Source of the DNA: Symsagittifera roscoffensis
Taxonomy: Eukaryota > Xenacoelomorpha > Acoela > Convolutidae
Length of the DNA: 64,000 nt
Direction: 5' to 3'
Assembly (NCBI RefSeq): GCF_963678635.1
Contig: NC_087062.1
Coordinates: forward strand, 5,630,193 to 5,694,192
Position 1 is the stretch's first letter. The number at the start of each line of letters is the position of its first letter. Below, one piece after another: positions 22,391 to 35,450 of this stretch. The translations under genes were made by a program, and so were the position numbers. The notes beneath the pieces were generated by a model, which worked only from the letters and a program-made list of their open reading frames with translations, was not told where the DNA came from and searched no databases.

Positions 22391-23589
22391 AATTAAAAAC
22401 CGCACTGCATTTCGATAAAAAATCATCATCAGGCATTTCTATCGCTGAAAACAAAAAAAACTATAAAAAAACGCAAGCACTAAAAAGTTTGAACAAACCA
22501 ATAAAAAATGATGGTTTCAACAAGGTTGAAACAGTACCAACATTCATTCAATTGAACCTGATAGTCAATTCTTTCGAGCGATACTCATCTCTTGTGTTGA
22601 TGATAGGACGAGTTTGTACGATAACCAGAGCCTCTAACGTGAGGAGTGTGTGCTGGAACCTTGAGTCTTTAATTTCTGCTGACTATCTAATAGATATGGG
22701 GGCACATCGCAAAATAAAAAATGCGCAAAAGCGGCGTTCCTTTACGTGAGAGCTCTTGAAGTCCAACAGTTTGTCCAACATATCAAGCTGCGCAGCTTGA
22801 CAAGTAACTTTGTACAACACATTACTTCGACTAAACACAGGGAGAAGTCCTTTTCGTGTGGGTAAAAAAAATTGCGTAACTTTTTGGTGGTAAGAATAAT
22901 ATTTAAAAGACTATCGTATTTAAAAAAATATAGTAAGAATAATATTAAAAGTTCAATTTCTTACATATTTTAAGAAACATTGTTTTCAGAAAAAAGTCTA
23001 GTTCCTGATTACAAGACACTTGCTCTCGCAGCGCAGATGTAATAACTAGTCTTGTAAACAAAATTTTTGAAACCCTGCAGTTCAAAAGTTTACTATCCTA
23101 CTTCGACTACAACTGGTCACTTTTCCAAGCTCAAGTTCTTTTCAAAGGAACTTTATGAGAAATTTTTCTTCAATATCATTCATTACTCAACACACGGTAC
23201 GCTTTAGACAATTCAACAATAGCATCAAATCATTTAGAATCAAATCCAACCCAAATGGCACATTTTAGATTCGATTAGGTAGAAAACGAAGTATCAAAGA
23301 GCAGTTTCAGCAACCTAAACAACCGAACTTTACCACAATTAAAAGAAATTTATTTAAAATACCATGACTATGAGAAACTACAGTACAATTCAAGAAAAAG
23401 TTTTTTAGTGAGTTCTCTTGATTTACACTATGTACACTTTTTACATGGCTCCCCTTTGCTACAGAGTAGCCCCTTTTGTAATCAAGAAAACACAGAAGGC
23501 AGGCGGATAGAAAAATATTGGAATTTCACAAAGCAGATAATTATAAATACAAGAATAGCGTGTTACTGAGCATGTAGATAGCACAGAAG
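22391..23589. other. Gene-free stretch
   Basis: No domain-bearing ORF. The ORF at 22489-22749 (86 codons) has no signature I recognise. Confidence 0.4.
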
Positions 23590-23713
23590 GTTCCGACCAC
23601 AAAACCTTTTTGCCAAAAACTTTCTGAAGATAAATGATTTTTTCAAAGATATGAAATCATATTTACAAGCATTTTTTCGTTTTATTTTTGATGTTGTTTT
23701 TCGTGGTCGGAAC
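23590..23713. mobile_element. 124-bp inverted-repeat element
   Basis: It is bounded by perfect 11-bp inverted repeats, GTTCCGACCAC (23590-23600) and GTGGTCGGAAC (23703-23713). The termini resemble those of the larger repeat family at 1-845 and 38040-38590 (TGTTCCGACT...AGTCGGAACA), suggesting a short relative. No clear target duplication was seen. Confidence 0.6.
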
Positions 23714-24058
23714 AATAAAAATATATTGCATGATTTTTAAATAAGTATATTATCAAAATGACACATATACCACACAAAAACGTGTAGACCTTTTATAATG
23801 AAAAGGTAAGACCTGATGACAAACTGATCCTAAAAATTACTTGAACAATTTCGACATTTGACTGAGATAATGTGTAGTTCTATTTTGAGGCCTTTTTTTC
23901 CCAGTTTTTATTTGTCTTTGGCTTGATCTTTGACGAGTAGCAAAACAGCGAAACTGGCTGGCATATCTCAGACTCAGTTTTAGGCTCGGTTAACATCGCC
24001 GTCTTTTCTTGGGGCCGAGAACGAGACGCATAGTGTCGAATTCCGATTAATCGCTCGT

Positions 24059-27000
24059 TTATAAATTATACACTGTATGCGTGTTGTGTCTAGCGTGTCT
24101 TAGCACTTCGCTTATGTGGATGCCTTTTAGAGATGCCACTTTCTCTGCCACGTAGATGACCATAGAAGGGTGTGCGTACTGGACTCTTTTGGGCACATTT
24201 GGGTGCAAAAAGTAGGGCGCATCTGTCTCCAGAAGAAGTCGATTGAGAGGCACTCTCCTGTAAAAAACGACATTTGTAAGAACATTTTGAGAAATTTTAT
24301 ACATTAACAGAACACATGAAGACATACTAATATAGCACAAAAAATTGGCTGGAAGACGAATTAAAAATCCATTGAGCTATCATAAATCCACCAGTTCGGA
24401 AAAGCTTCGAAGAGCGCAGATGTTTTTTTTTAAAGCATGTAGATGACTGTTTTTTCTTCAACAAAATAATTTTGAAAAATTGCTAAAAAAATTAAGTTAA
24501 TATACCAATCTTTTCAAACAAACGCAAGTAGCTCTTACCTAGCTGCCTCCCGCGGCTCGTATGCGCTGCCCAAACAAATCAAGTTCGTAAAGCCGATGTA
24601 CATATTTGGAAACGTCTTCAAAAGGTCCTCCAAAAGGGACACATTCTCAGTGAAACAATGCCTATGCATTACCCAATCCCTCGGCATTTCCTCTTGCAGA
24701 ATACGGTTCAAGTCCCTATCTGCATCACGACAATGAAGAACCAAATTTTTACCCGTTTTAAGCGCTAAATTTAATTGCCTTCTGAAAACTCTTTGCTGAA
24801 CAGCTTCGCTCGCGCCGCTAGCTCTTTCCGAATAGTCCAGTCCAATTTCACCCAAAGCGGTGCATCTCTCATGCTGAAGAGCCTTTATCAAACGTTGTTC
24901 GATGTCGTCGTTGTAGTGTTGAGCACTATGGGGGTGGATCCCAAAAGCTGCAACGCAATTTACTCCTGGTTCACTTAATAAATGATGGTAAGTTTGGAAC
25001 TCCCTGAAAGCGTATGGTTCACAAAACACAGCAACTAAACCTTCAAAACTTTCGGGAACATAGGCGAAGTGTCTTCGGTTGTACTCCGACCACTTCGAGT
25101 CCTTCCTCATGTTATGTCTTTTCAAAAGAAAGTCAATGTGGCAATGCGAATCTACAAACTTCTCTCCTGTCGTTTTTTCTAGGGAAAACTTCTCCTTAAA
25201 TTTTCGTCCCCAACTTTCGACTTCATCCTCGCTGTCACTCTGAGTGTAACTGCTTATACCTTCTGTTAACAAATCTCCTTTCGACTTGAAAAGCATATTT
25301 GTGAACTCCACCGGGGCTTTTGTGAACTTCTTCCCTTTCCGACCACCACCACCACCACTGCCGCCTCCGCTACTGGGTGTATCCAGAATACCCTTTCCAG
25401 ACGACTGTAACTGGTTGCGTCTGTTTGCCGCTCTTTTTTCCGAGGAGGACGACTGCGACATTTTCAGTTTCTCAAACTTTGCCACTACGCTTTGAGGCGA
25501 GTCGCCTGTGGCGGCGGGGTTTTCCTCAGGAGCATCGCCCAGAACAGGAGTGCGCGAGGATCTTCTTTCTTGTTTTTGCGAATCAGAGTCATTCGATGGT
25601 GTCTGCACGTCTAAAAACAAAACCTAATATCACGACTTCAACAAACTTGTCAGAGATAGAGATGAATTTTTTAGTGTGTCGACTTGAAATTCCAATTAAC
25701 AAATGCCAGTGCTATTTGATTAAATGGTGACTTGACTTATCATACTCATTCATGCAATTACTTAAACCAAAAAAAACTATTCGGGTTCGTGGGTTTCAGC
25801 ATTCATCAAAAAAACTAATTCAGATATTAACCAGGAAAATACTGCCATTATAGGCCAAAACAACTATGTTTGTAATCAGGCACAAACCCGCCAGAAATGT
25901 CAAGCAAAAAGTAAGCTACGAAAATCTACCGCAGTTATTTATGTTATTCGGTGATTCCACAACAACTGTTTGCAAAATCTATTGAAACATAATAAGCAGC
26001 AAAGTCTAACCATCTTTAAATTTTGCTCCGCAGCATCCCATAGGGTCAAATTCAGTTGGGGATTCTCGTCCATTTGCATCTGTCTTCTTTTTCGGGGGTT
26101 TGATAGACAAAGTGGGTGGGGGAAACTCTGTGTCATTGTCGCACTGCACGGGTGGAGGGGGCATCATCGGGGGGTACCTGTTATTCGCTGCTTTGTTTTG
26201 AGCATCACACGCTTGCAAGAACCGGTCACTGTCAGCTACTGTTGGGGTCAGACATGTCAGATGACTTGTAACCACATCCTACACAAGAATAATCACATCT
26301 TACGAACGAACAAAGAAAGAATTAGTTTAGCTAAAAGGAACTCAAACGAGCTCTTACGACGTACTTATTCTGTCAAGCATTTCGACCATACGGTCCGTCC
26401 ATCTTTGCGATAAGAATGGGAGGTCAAGCCTATATCCATCATCATCATGACTTTCTTGAAAACCGAACAAAATGATTGCATTCAATTGGGAAATTAATCA
26501 GTAACGCCAGTCGCTTCTGAGTGAACTGATAGCTTCAAAGCAGCTATTCAAAGAAATGCTTGTCGAATGATGCTATCCCTCAGTTTTATCAAATTCAGAA
26601 CGCCGCAAAATGGCAGCTTCGAGCCAACGGCTGTACAAACTTTACAGAGCAAGCAGACTTTTGATGAGAAAATTGACCAAAGCTACATGAATCTTTGCGC
26701 GCATCAATTCAGGAGGCTAAAGAAGCTGACTTTCCTACGATGTCCCGGTACATCTTCGAGACATACTTGTGTCATGGGGCCACCGGTAACTCAATCTATG
26801 CTGAGTATCTATGTAATTATCTACCTATTTATTTAGTGCAGTTAACTTATCAAGGAATTCTGTTTGTCAAATTGTTTTGGTGCCAAGTTAGTTGCGCGAG
26901 CCAAGAGCGTTTAAATCATGTCTATTCATTCACCTATCTTTATCTTTATTCTACTCTTCAACTCTGGAAATCATTTATTCAATTCGCGGCAGCAATCGGT

Positions 27001-30000
27001 GGTTATTTATCCCACATCTTTGTTAATTTGTTATTTGTCCGACACCTCTCGCAGTGGGAAAGAGCCAAAAAGGAGGGTGGCTGTTTACTAAGAAATCCAA
27101 CCAATTTTGACAATCTCAAGAAAATCTTTGAAGAGATCAAGTGTAATATCCTATTAAACTCTACTGGTCGTGATTTGGATTCAAAATTCAAATTTTGATC
27201 TCAGTGTCGAGAAAAATTGGTCTGAAGTAATTTCGTTTTTTTCAGACTAAATTAGATGAAATTATATAAAACTGATTCACCAACTTCGATTGGAATAGAA
27301 CTTCAACGCTATTTTTAACGTTATTTTAAATATAATAGCCTCTCTTTCTCGTATTTTTCATTTTATTCAATCCCCGTGCCTAAAATAACAGGAACAATTT
27401 TTAGACTTTTAAAAAATTTTTGTTTCTATATTCCTTTTTGAAATCATTTCGGTCGGAACATTCTATGCTACTTGCACAGCTAATGGACTTCGTTCTTAAA
27501 ATATGAGATAAAAATTAGGGTATCAAGCGACTCAAATGGAATTACACAAAATTAGGAGTAAAAAAGAGAAATTTTTGGAGCTGTCTTGGAAACCTTTCGA
27601 AGAACTCTACAGCTATGGTTCAATTTCTGGGGACCTTAATTCGTCTACATATTCTAGGATTAATGGAAAACCATTTTTGAGTAAGCAAACATTAAATAAA
27701 ATACGCCTTTCGACGAAGAATGACAACAAATTTAAAGTACAGAAAATGGCAACCCGAAGTAAGGCCGCGGTCCCTTGAAAGCAGCGACTGCAATTTTTCT
27801 TGCGCAGATTGTACTTTGAAAAAAATCGTTGACTCCACTTACTTAATTGACGCCGCGACAAATAAAACCCAGTCGAATAAACCAAAAAGGCATATGACAT
27901 TAACTTATACTAGCGGACACATTGCAGCTATAAATAGATGGATCGATGGAGGGCTTGATGGATCGCTGGTTCAAACGAACGAATGATTGGTTGGCTGAAT
28001 GTATGGATGGCTGCTGGACGTATGCATGGATGGCTTGATGAATGGCTGGAAATTTGGACCGAAAGATGGATCGATGGCTAGTTGGATGGATGGACGATGG
28101 GCACATGGATTGCCGGCAGGATGGATGGATGACCTGATGTTGCATGGAAAGATGCATGGATGGTTGGATGACTGGATGCATTGCTGACTGCTTGGATTGA
28201 TGGACAAATGGATTGCAGGGTTGAATGGATAAACGTATGGAGGAATCGTTGAATGGATGGCTACACTGAGAGATGGCTGAATGATTGGATTTAAGATTGG
28301 ATGGCTGGCTGTCTGGATGGATGGTTGGAAGAACGGATAAATGGCTGACTGTATGAAGTGTTTGATGGATGTATGAATAAAGTAGTGGATCGATGAATGG
28401 TTGGAATATGAACGTTTTCAAGGATGGATGGTCCGGGGGATGGCTAGATGACGAGTGGCTAAACGGATGGATGGCTCAGTGCATGAAACGATGCCTGGAT
28501 TAATGAATGGATGCATGGCTTGAAAGGTATGGCTGAGCGGCTTGATGGATGAATGGCTGTTGGATGGATGAATGGCTGGTTGGATGGATGAATGGCTGGT
28601 TGATGGATGAATGGCTGTTGATGTATTGTTTGGCTGTTGATGTATAAATGGCTGTTCATGGATGGATGACTAGCTGACTGGTTGGACTGAGAATTGAATG
28701 GAAGGAAGGCTGATGAATGGATCGATGGATGACTTGAAGGACGGATAGCAATGTTGATAGGTGATCGATGTTTGACCGATTCGATGAATGGCTGGATAAA
28801 TGACTAGATGAATCACATCCCACCCTTATCCTACCCCGCTTTGCCTTGAATACCCTGTCTTCCCTTGAGGTGGCCCACTTTGCATTGCCTTGCGCTTTCC
28901 TTCATTACGCTGCCCTGCCTTGCCTTATCTCGCTCTGTGTTTTACTGCAATTGATCTCGCCTTCATGAATTGGAAAATCGAAACTCTTCTTAAGCATCGC
29001 AATATACGTTTAAGCTTTAACGTGCATTCGGTTCTGAAAGATTTAACGTGCGAAATATGGTATAGCTTAAACATGGCAGACACATTTCAATATATACATT
29101 TATATTACGGAAAAAAAGCCGAAAGGAATTTTTCAACTTAATTACGTGTTTATTTTGATTTCATCTTAATCAAACACGCATGAACTATAATTTAGTTCTA
29201 AATAAACTGCAGAAGCCAACTATTGTAATCAAAACTTGGTTATAATCACCCTAAATGAAGTACCTTCGAGCTGTTGAGTAACTGGAGGAGGTCATCATCT
29301 TCTTCCTTTTCTTCTTCGTCTTCCGTTTCCTTCTCCATATCTGCATCTGTAAAGCCAGGCACCCCCAACAGCATGTCTTCAGCCTTGGGACTATTGTTCA
29401 GACCCACCACTTCCCCGTCTGAGTCGGAGTTGAAACCATTCATCTTCATTGAAGACTTCTAAACACAGTAAAATAACGAGACATTATTCATATCAACACA
29501 AACGAAGTATTTCATCACACAACTTGTCATAATTCGTTGAAGATTCAAATGAAAACCAACACAAAAATGTAAACGTAATTTGAACCGGAAAACATTAGTA
29601 GGTAGACGAAAGGAAAAAGGGTCGGGCAAATATTAAAAATAGAGGTCGGCGTGAACTGACGTACCTGTCTAGAACCATCATTTCCATCACTTTCATAGTC
29701 TCTTTCCAGTCGATCATCGTGATAATTGGCACCATCAATTCTTCCAGATTGTTTTCGGGTCTGATCAGAAGGCGCAATGGCTAGCAGACAGTCTTTGAAC
29801 AAACCTTTTCCTTGTTTCACTTCTCTCTGTCGGTCATTATTTGAACCTTTACTGTATTCATTTTCGACACTCATTTCTAAATTTTGAAACAGAGGTTCTT
29901 GTCTTTCATGGTTGTCGGTCGGTCGCGTCTTTCTCTGCGACTGCTTGTGATGTTCTGGGGTCGCAGATACTGGCGTTATTTGCTCGTTTCCATTGTTAAT

Positions 30001-31110
30001 GAGTGAAGATGCAATTTCCGTTAACCTTCCACGTTTCTTACCACCACCTTGATCTTTCTAAAAAATACAAAATCATTTAGTTTTGTTAGCCAAACATAAA
30101 GGCAACAACGAAGATACACATTTGGGAATCAACCGTGCCAGAAGGATCGAATTTACGAAAATTATATCAGCCAATCAGAATTCAGTATTCAAAAATCCGT
30201 TAGAAATGAAAGAAAATCAGTCAGTTTTCGACAGTTTACAGGACCTTGATTGTTTGACAAATTTGCGCATTTGGTCTTTTTGTCATGAAAAACCGGCCTA
30301 AAAACAACTAAATTTGATATTTATAACCCACTATGGAACCGTTCTCAAAGAAAACTCAACTGAATAAAATATGTCTATTACATATACCTTATTAGCGGAC
30401 TTCGGAGTCTCCCGAGATGATTGAGGTTCACTTTTGCTTTCTTTCTGCCTATCAGGCGCTGAGTCAGTCATTCTTCCGTAGTTGCCTCGCTGGTCCTGGA
30501 ATCGATCCTCCTCCTCCTTTTGATTCTCATCTCTTCGATATGTATTTCTGGGCGTTCTATTCGAATCCTCGTATTGGTCTCTGTAACCGTTCCTGTTATC
30601 ATAGCGACCGTCTCGGCCGGCATAATTACCAGAAGTCGCACCCGGGGGTCTGCTTTTATACGAGGAAGTGTAAAACGAGTTATTGGACCCTGTCGAACTT
30701 TCATCACTCCATCTACCGCCAGTTGACCTATTATGACCTCTGTTACCTCCTCTATTTTGGGCTCCCCACTCGGAGGACCCATCTTCTCTGTAATTCCCTA
30801 GAACACTCCCCCTGGACTTAAACTCGCGAGGTCCTTCGTAGTGATCTCTTGATGCTCTCGAACCGGAGTCCCTAGTATGGTCGGTGTCTCGATCCCAGTC
30901 GGACGGATATTGCTTCGACCGATATCCACCGATTCGGGGTTCATTGTATCTGTCGATATAGTCATTCTGCACCGAGTATTGAAGATTCGACTGTCTTATC
31001 TCATCAGGTAGCGGCGAATTTTGATGACCTTGACCTTTACCCCGCGCCATCTTTCCTCTGTGTCTATCTTCTCTAGGAGCCCCTCCCCCTCCTCGTCTGT
31101 TTTGATTCAT
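24059..31110 (-). CDS. TATDN2-like: TATDN2-like TatD-family metal-dependent nuclease, six exons
   Basis: Exons are 30388-31110, 29665-30057, 29264-29458, 26011-26278, 24539-25610 and 24059-24257, giving 949 residues. The C-terminal ~275 residues are a TatD hydrolase (TIM-barrel DNase/exonuclease). Metal and catalytic signatures in order are DSHCHID (H682, H684), GIHPH, GEIGLDY, LVLHCRDAD, MHRHCFT and LETDAPYF, matching TATDN2. The C-terminal exons are certain. The N-terminal ~680 residues are disordered: an R/G/S/D-rich exon 1, an acidic run (EDEEEKEEDDD) in exon 3, a poly-Pro stretch (PPMMPPPP) in exon 4 and a poly-Gly/Ser run in exon 5. They were joined because all donors (GTATAT, GTACGT, GTACTT, GTTAGA, GTAAGA) and acceptors keep phase. 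An in-frame TAG lies upstream of ATG 31110. The link across the 3-kb intron 3 is inferred. An alternative short first exon at 26392-26448 also fits in phase, which would make 29.2-31.1 kb a separate gene. Confidence 0.75.
26420..27920. other. TATDN2-like intron 3, left part, no gene accepted
   Basis: The stretch contains ORFs at 26567-26836, 26695-27198 (167 codons from a TTG) and 27536-27778 on the + strand. None carries a domain I recognise. A 27-codon ORF at 26610 with good start context includes KLYR/LYRAS, but it has no continuation. Confidence 0.35.
27925..28815. repeat. GGAT-type minisatellite, about 0.9 kb
   Basis: Degenerate tandem array of GGATGGAT/GGATGGCT/GAATGGCT units on the + strand. 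Unit length is a multiple of four with many 12-16 bp higher-order variants (for example GGATGGATGAATGGCTGGTT at about 28560-28600). The minus strand lacks stop codons over 173 codons only because of the repeat; the resulting His/Pro/Ser-rich ORF (IHPSI-type) is not a gene. It lies in intron 3 of the TATDN2-like gene. Confidence 0.9.
28816..28935. repeat. CCTTG-rich simple sequence
   Basis: An irregular pyrimidine-rich run with repeated TGCCTTG/CCCTGCC/CTTCCC follows the minisatellite. It probably arose by slippage. Confidence 0.6.
28980..29150 (+). repeat. Fragment of the composite repeat found at 33.6 and 46.3 kb
   Basis: Sequence such as GCATCGCAATATACGTTTA and GGTATAGCTTAAACATGGC matches the segment that closes the arrays at 33620-33760 and 46290-46470. 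It is a detached copy of that unit. Confidence 0.5.
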
Positions 31111-32385
31111 AGTGCCTCCCCCGTCGACACACGCAACGCCCACAGTGTCTATACTCTAGCTATCCGTTAAATAATTAATAAACTAAGAATTTGAAGTCAT
31201 TGAATCTGGGCAAAATACTGAGCAGTACATCAACTGGAGTGGCTCTTCCCAGTTTGAGTCTAAAACATTAGCCTGAAAAAAAAACAGACAAATATAATGA
31301 TCAGACGACACTTTATAGCTCTTTCAATTACTTGGCAATGTCAAGCAAACTTTCGAATGAAATTTTGCCCGCCTAAACTTAGCATTAGAAAAACCGCTAC
31401 AAACCGCATTAGAAAAACCGCTACAAACCGCATTAGAAAAACCGCTACAAAACATGAGCATAAAAAAAATAAACGAGAAACAGAAGTTTATCAGACGCTC
31501 ACCATGAAAATACCTCTTTGCCCGACAAATGACACAAAAAAGCTACCTAGCTGATATAACATACGCCGAAATCTCACGCCAGATAAATATTGAAATGAAA
31601 AAAAATTCAAAAAAAAAATTTATCCAACAGACGATTGGCAAAGTTTAAACGAACTCAAGTAAAACCCAAAAAAAAAAAATGATTGACTTTTTCTGAACAA
31701 TTTTGACTTTTCGGTTTCATGAGACAGCAATAAATCACGATAAAGCTCTTTGCTATTCAAAAATCATTTCCGATTGAAAATTATTTTGTAAAGCTAACCC
31801 AGAAAAACTGAGGTCAAAAGTTAATTTTTTAATCCACTTAAGAACTTAAAACAATTTTCGAAAATAAAAGTCACTCAAACTTTCGTTATTTAGAGTGTAA
31901 GTTGCCTTCCCTTTAGTAAACGTAGCGAACTAAATTAGCATTGCCAAAAGAAAGTTGGAAAAGAGTCAATGAACGCAAGTAAACAGAAAAAATACTGACT
32001 TGTTTTTTGAAATCTCAATTTTCGAACTTCAAATAAATAAATAGATGACCTGAAAGCTTTTCGCACATTGAGAACAACTTCTAATTCCTCAGTCGAAACT
32101 AGAATTGGATTAAAATTTTGGTAACTTTTTCTTTTTTTTGTGCTGATCGATTATGGAGTCTGCCTTTCTTTTTAAGTAAACTAGCGTAAAACGCACCTCC
32201 GGTACAAACCACATATATTGGAAAAAAGATCTGCATTCTTTGGGTTCGTAATTACAAATTTTGCAAAGATGTTATTCAATTTTTTATACAAATTTTGAAG
32301 AACCATAAAATTTGGTGAAGTTTTATATTAGTCTTTGAAAGCATTTAAAATGAACTAAGAAACGTCACATCTGGCAAACTAAAAG
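31111..32385. other. 5' flank of the TATDN2-like gene; small tandem repeat
   Basis: No gene seen. At 31386-31452 a 24-bp unit (CGCATTAGAAAAACCGCTAC type) is repeated three times. The rest is AT-rich without recognisable content. Confidence 0.5.
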
Positions 32386-34080
32386 CAATTGAGCAGTCGC
32401 GTTTGGGCGCAAGATTTGCAACAACTGAGAGTACTCTTACAGCACCCAACTACAACGGTGGGAAATTCAAATTTTGAGAAACTTCACCTTAAGTTTTCTA
32501 AAAAGAAGTATTTTTTGAAAACCAGAAAACATTTCACATCTCGAAAACTACCAAGATTTGAGTAGTCTTATTAGATGGCAATAATCGCAATCTTTGAAAG
32601 TACTCTGACAGCACACAACTAAAGGGTTGGGAATTTCACTTTAGTGAATTATTTTGTAATTTGAGTTTCCTGAAATTTTCCAAAAAAAAATTACAAAAAA
32701 ATCGTCGTATCTCCTAAAGTAAAAAAAATTGAGCAATCCCAATTGAAGGCCAAATTTGCAACTCCTGAGAATACTCTGACAGCCTCCAACTACAGGTTAA
32801 GAATTTCAAACTTAAAAAAAAAAATAAACTGCAAGGTTTTGAGTAGTCATATTTGGAGGCAAAATTCACAACTCCTGAGAGTACCCTGAAAGAGCCTCAC
32901 TACTAAGATGGTAACTTGAAGTTTTAAAAAATGTATACCCAAGTTCTCTGAAAATTTTTGAGAAAATCCTAAAAAACGTCATATCTCGAAAACTACAAGA
33001 TTTTGAGCAGACAAATTCAAAGGCAAGATTTCCAACCTCATAAGAGTACCCTCAGAGATTCCAATAACAGTATTGACATCTTCAAAGTTTTGGAATTTTT
33101 TAACATCTAATTTTTTCTGAAAATTTCAGAGAAAATCATAAAAAATATCATATCTCAAAAAATACACTCATATTTGGAGGCAAAATTGCAACTACTGAGA
33201 GTACCCTGACAGAGCCTCACCACAGAGATGGGAATATCAAATTTTGTGAACTTTTTTATCTAAAAAAAATTCTGAAATTTTTTTTTTAAATCCTAAAAAA
33301 ACGTCTATCTCAAAAACCACAAAGATTTGAGCAGCCATAATTGGAGGCAAGATTCGCAACCCCTGAGAGTACCCTCACAAAATCCAACAACAGGACTGAG
33401 ATCTTCGACGTATTGGAATTTTTCAAAATCTAAGTTTTTGAAAATTTTTTGAAAAATCATAAAAAACGTCATATCTCGAAAACTACAAGGAATTGGTTAT
33501 TCATATATGGAGGTCAGAATCGCAAAACCTGGGAAAACTCTGACAACATCCAACTATTGGGTTGCTAATTAAACTTGATGAAATAAAAACTGAATTTAAA
33601 CGGGAAAATCGAAAAAAAAAACATTGCAATATACGTTATAGCTTAAACGTGAAAAAATTATTTTGTTGAAGATGCAAAAAAATACGTTGAAAAAGCTTAA
33701 ACATGGCGAGACAGTGAAGCCCGCATTTAAATATATAATAGATTTGATAGAAGAAAATAAAAAAATTAGGAGACGGGTAGACAGACATAATCAAATTAAT
33801 TTAAAAAAAGCAGGTATACAGACAGACAGACTTAATTTGGCCTCGAAAAAAATTACTGAAAAATTAATGAACTTGCGGAAAACTAAATGAAAATTTTTCT
33901 TAAGCATTGCAATATATGATATAGCTTAAACATGAAAAAATTCTTTCGTTAAACATGCAAAATTATTATGCTTAAACATGGGAGATAGCTGTCACTAGCA
34001 TTTAAATAAAGTATAGAATAGATATAGATAGATAAACGGAATTTCAAAATCAAAAGTCAAACTACGAGCCAGAACAAACT
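32386..34080 (+). repeat. Composite dispersed element, copy 1: about eight degenerate 160-bp tandem units
   Basis: Units share 'GCAACTCCTGAGAGTACCCT', then CAACTACAG..TGGGAA and 'CGTCATATCTCGAAAACTAC'. They start near 32410, 32585, 32750, 32868, 33025, 33180, 33347 and 33510. The array is followed by a different segment (CTTAAACATGGCGAGACAGT at about 33690, GAAGCCCGCATTTAAATATA). The ORF at 33663-33890 (LKHGETVKPAFKYIID) belongs to this repeat. Units 1-4 and the last correspond one-to-one with units of the array at 45.4 kb, so the whole structure moved or duplicated as a block. Confidence 0.75.
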
Positions 34081-34595
34081 TTAAAACTTTTCCTGAAGAA
34101 AATCATCACGGCCTATATAAGACTCTGAGCTACATTCATCGACTCTGAAAAATGAACAAAAAATTAAACAGCAAAAATCAAATTTGAGCCTGAACAAATT
34201 TTAAGACTTTCTGAAAAAATCATCACGACCTATATAAAAATCTTCGCTACATTTATTGATTCTGAAAAAGTCAGTCAAACCACCAAAAAATTAATCTTGA
34301 GTGTGAACAACTTATAGGATTTTTCCTGAACATAAAGCTACAAGACCTCAATTAAAGATAAATCACTTCGTTCATGAACACTTGAAAATTCTACAAAGTC
34401 GGAGTTGGCAATTCCACAAACAAGGTACTGATCAATTTCGAACACTAGATTTGCAAGTGTGAAAAAAGGTGTTTGAAATGCAAAGTGCCCAAAATACGTC
34501 TGGTCTATTAAAATTTCAACTCCAAACCCAAGGAGATGACGCCTGTGAACATAATTCTTGACTGGTAAAAAAGTCTGTTAACCGATTACAATAGA
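34081..34595. other. Gene-free stretch
   Basis: Two loosely similar ~110-bp units (CCTGAACAAATTTTAAGACTTT..AAAATCATCACGACCTATATAAA) lie at about 34070-34280. A related sequence recurs at 36025-36080 inside a NEK8 intron. No coding region. Confidence 0.5.
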
Positions 34596-34689
34596 ATGGC
34601 CCGTAACAAAGGCGTAGCTTTCTTTCGCACACAAAAGCGCAAAAAAGGGAATAAGGAAACAAAAACAAACAAGCCTCGGAAAAACAAAA

Positions 34690-34880
34690 CTTTTCAGTTG
34701 TGCCTGTTTCGAACCGCCGTCCTGTGGACTAAGAGTGTCCCGTCCTCGTATCTACGCCACGGCCGCTTCAACACTTGCCACCAAAAAAGCCGATAGATCA
34801 ATGCTATTAAATTGTCAATGCTATGCAGCAAAAGAGCCAACCAAATGAGCACTTTTTAGCTCGTTGGGTTAGAAATAAGT
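34690..34880 (-). repeat. tRNA-like SINE candidate
   Basis: The complement of 34690-34780 carries an A-box-like GTGGCGTAGATACGAGG and a B-box-like GGTTCGAAACA spaced as in a tRNA. The adjacent + strand motif GCAGCAAAAGAGCCAACCAA recurs near 43580. It is not foldable as a functional tRNA. Confidence 0.4.
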
Positions 34881-35450
34881 GGATTCGTTAAATAACTAAC
34901 TCTACACTCGCTAGCAGTAACAAAAATTAAAAATAGAAATAATTGAATTCAACAAAATAAATTAAGAGTACCAAAATATCTCTTTATGTACAATTTGTGT
35001 TATATTAGTTTTTACAACCATTGTTAGTAGTTAATGCACAATATTTACATAGAAACATAGTATTCCATAAATCAATGAAGATGCTTTTTTCCACTTATTT
35101 TCTATGGACAGCATATTATGTTAGCAAACTTACATTATTCTCATTTAACGTGTATAAATCAGCGTTCTTGAAATAAACTGCACACTAACCGGAAGACATC
35201 GTATTGCTACAAAAAATAAGCATTTTCTCTTTAGACAAAAATCCGTAGATCTACAGAGTCTCAAGATCTCTTGGCAACTTTTTGTGAGTACCAGAAAGAA
35301 AACTTACCACGTATTAAGTTAACGCGTCAAACGCAGACTCGAACAAGGCAACGTTTTCGATATCCGAATTATCCAAACTTTTCTTTTTTAACTGCTTCCG
35401 GGTGACAGAATGGTTCTAAATTCCTTGCAAATTACACCGGCGACAAAACT
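34881..35450. other. 3' flank of NEK8, no gene seen
   Basis: AT-rich. No coding region or repeat that I recognise. Confidence 0.4.

Noticed and set aside
26610-27198. Possible LYR-motif protein (MAASSQRLYKLYRAS start) followed by a 167-codon open frame
   Set aside because: The first ORF stops after 26 residues, the next is in another frame from a TTG, no splice pair joins them, and the downstream sequence has no recognisable domain.
27900-28421. 173-codon His/Pro/Ser-rich ORF on the minus strand
   Set aside because: It reads a GGAT-type minisatellite, which lacks stop codons in this frame; there are no splice signals or domain.
32386-33600. Ordinary centromeric or subtelomeric satellite
   Set aside because: Units are few, strongly diverged and in the same order at a second locus between genes, which fits a dispersed composite element better.
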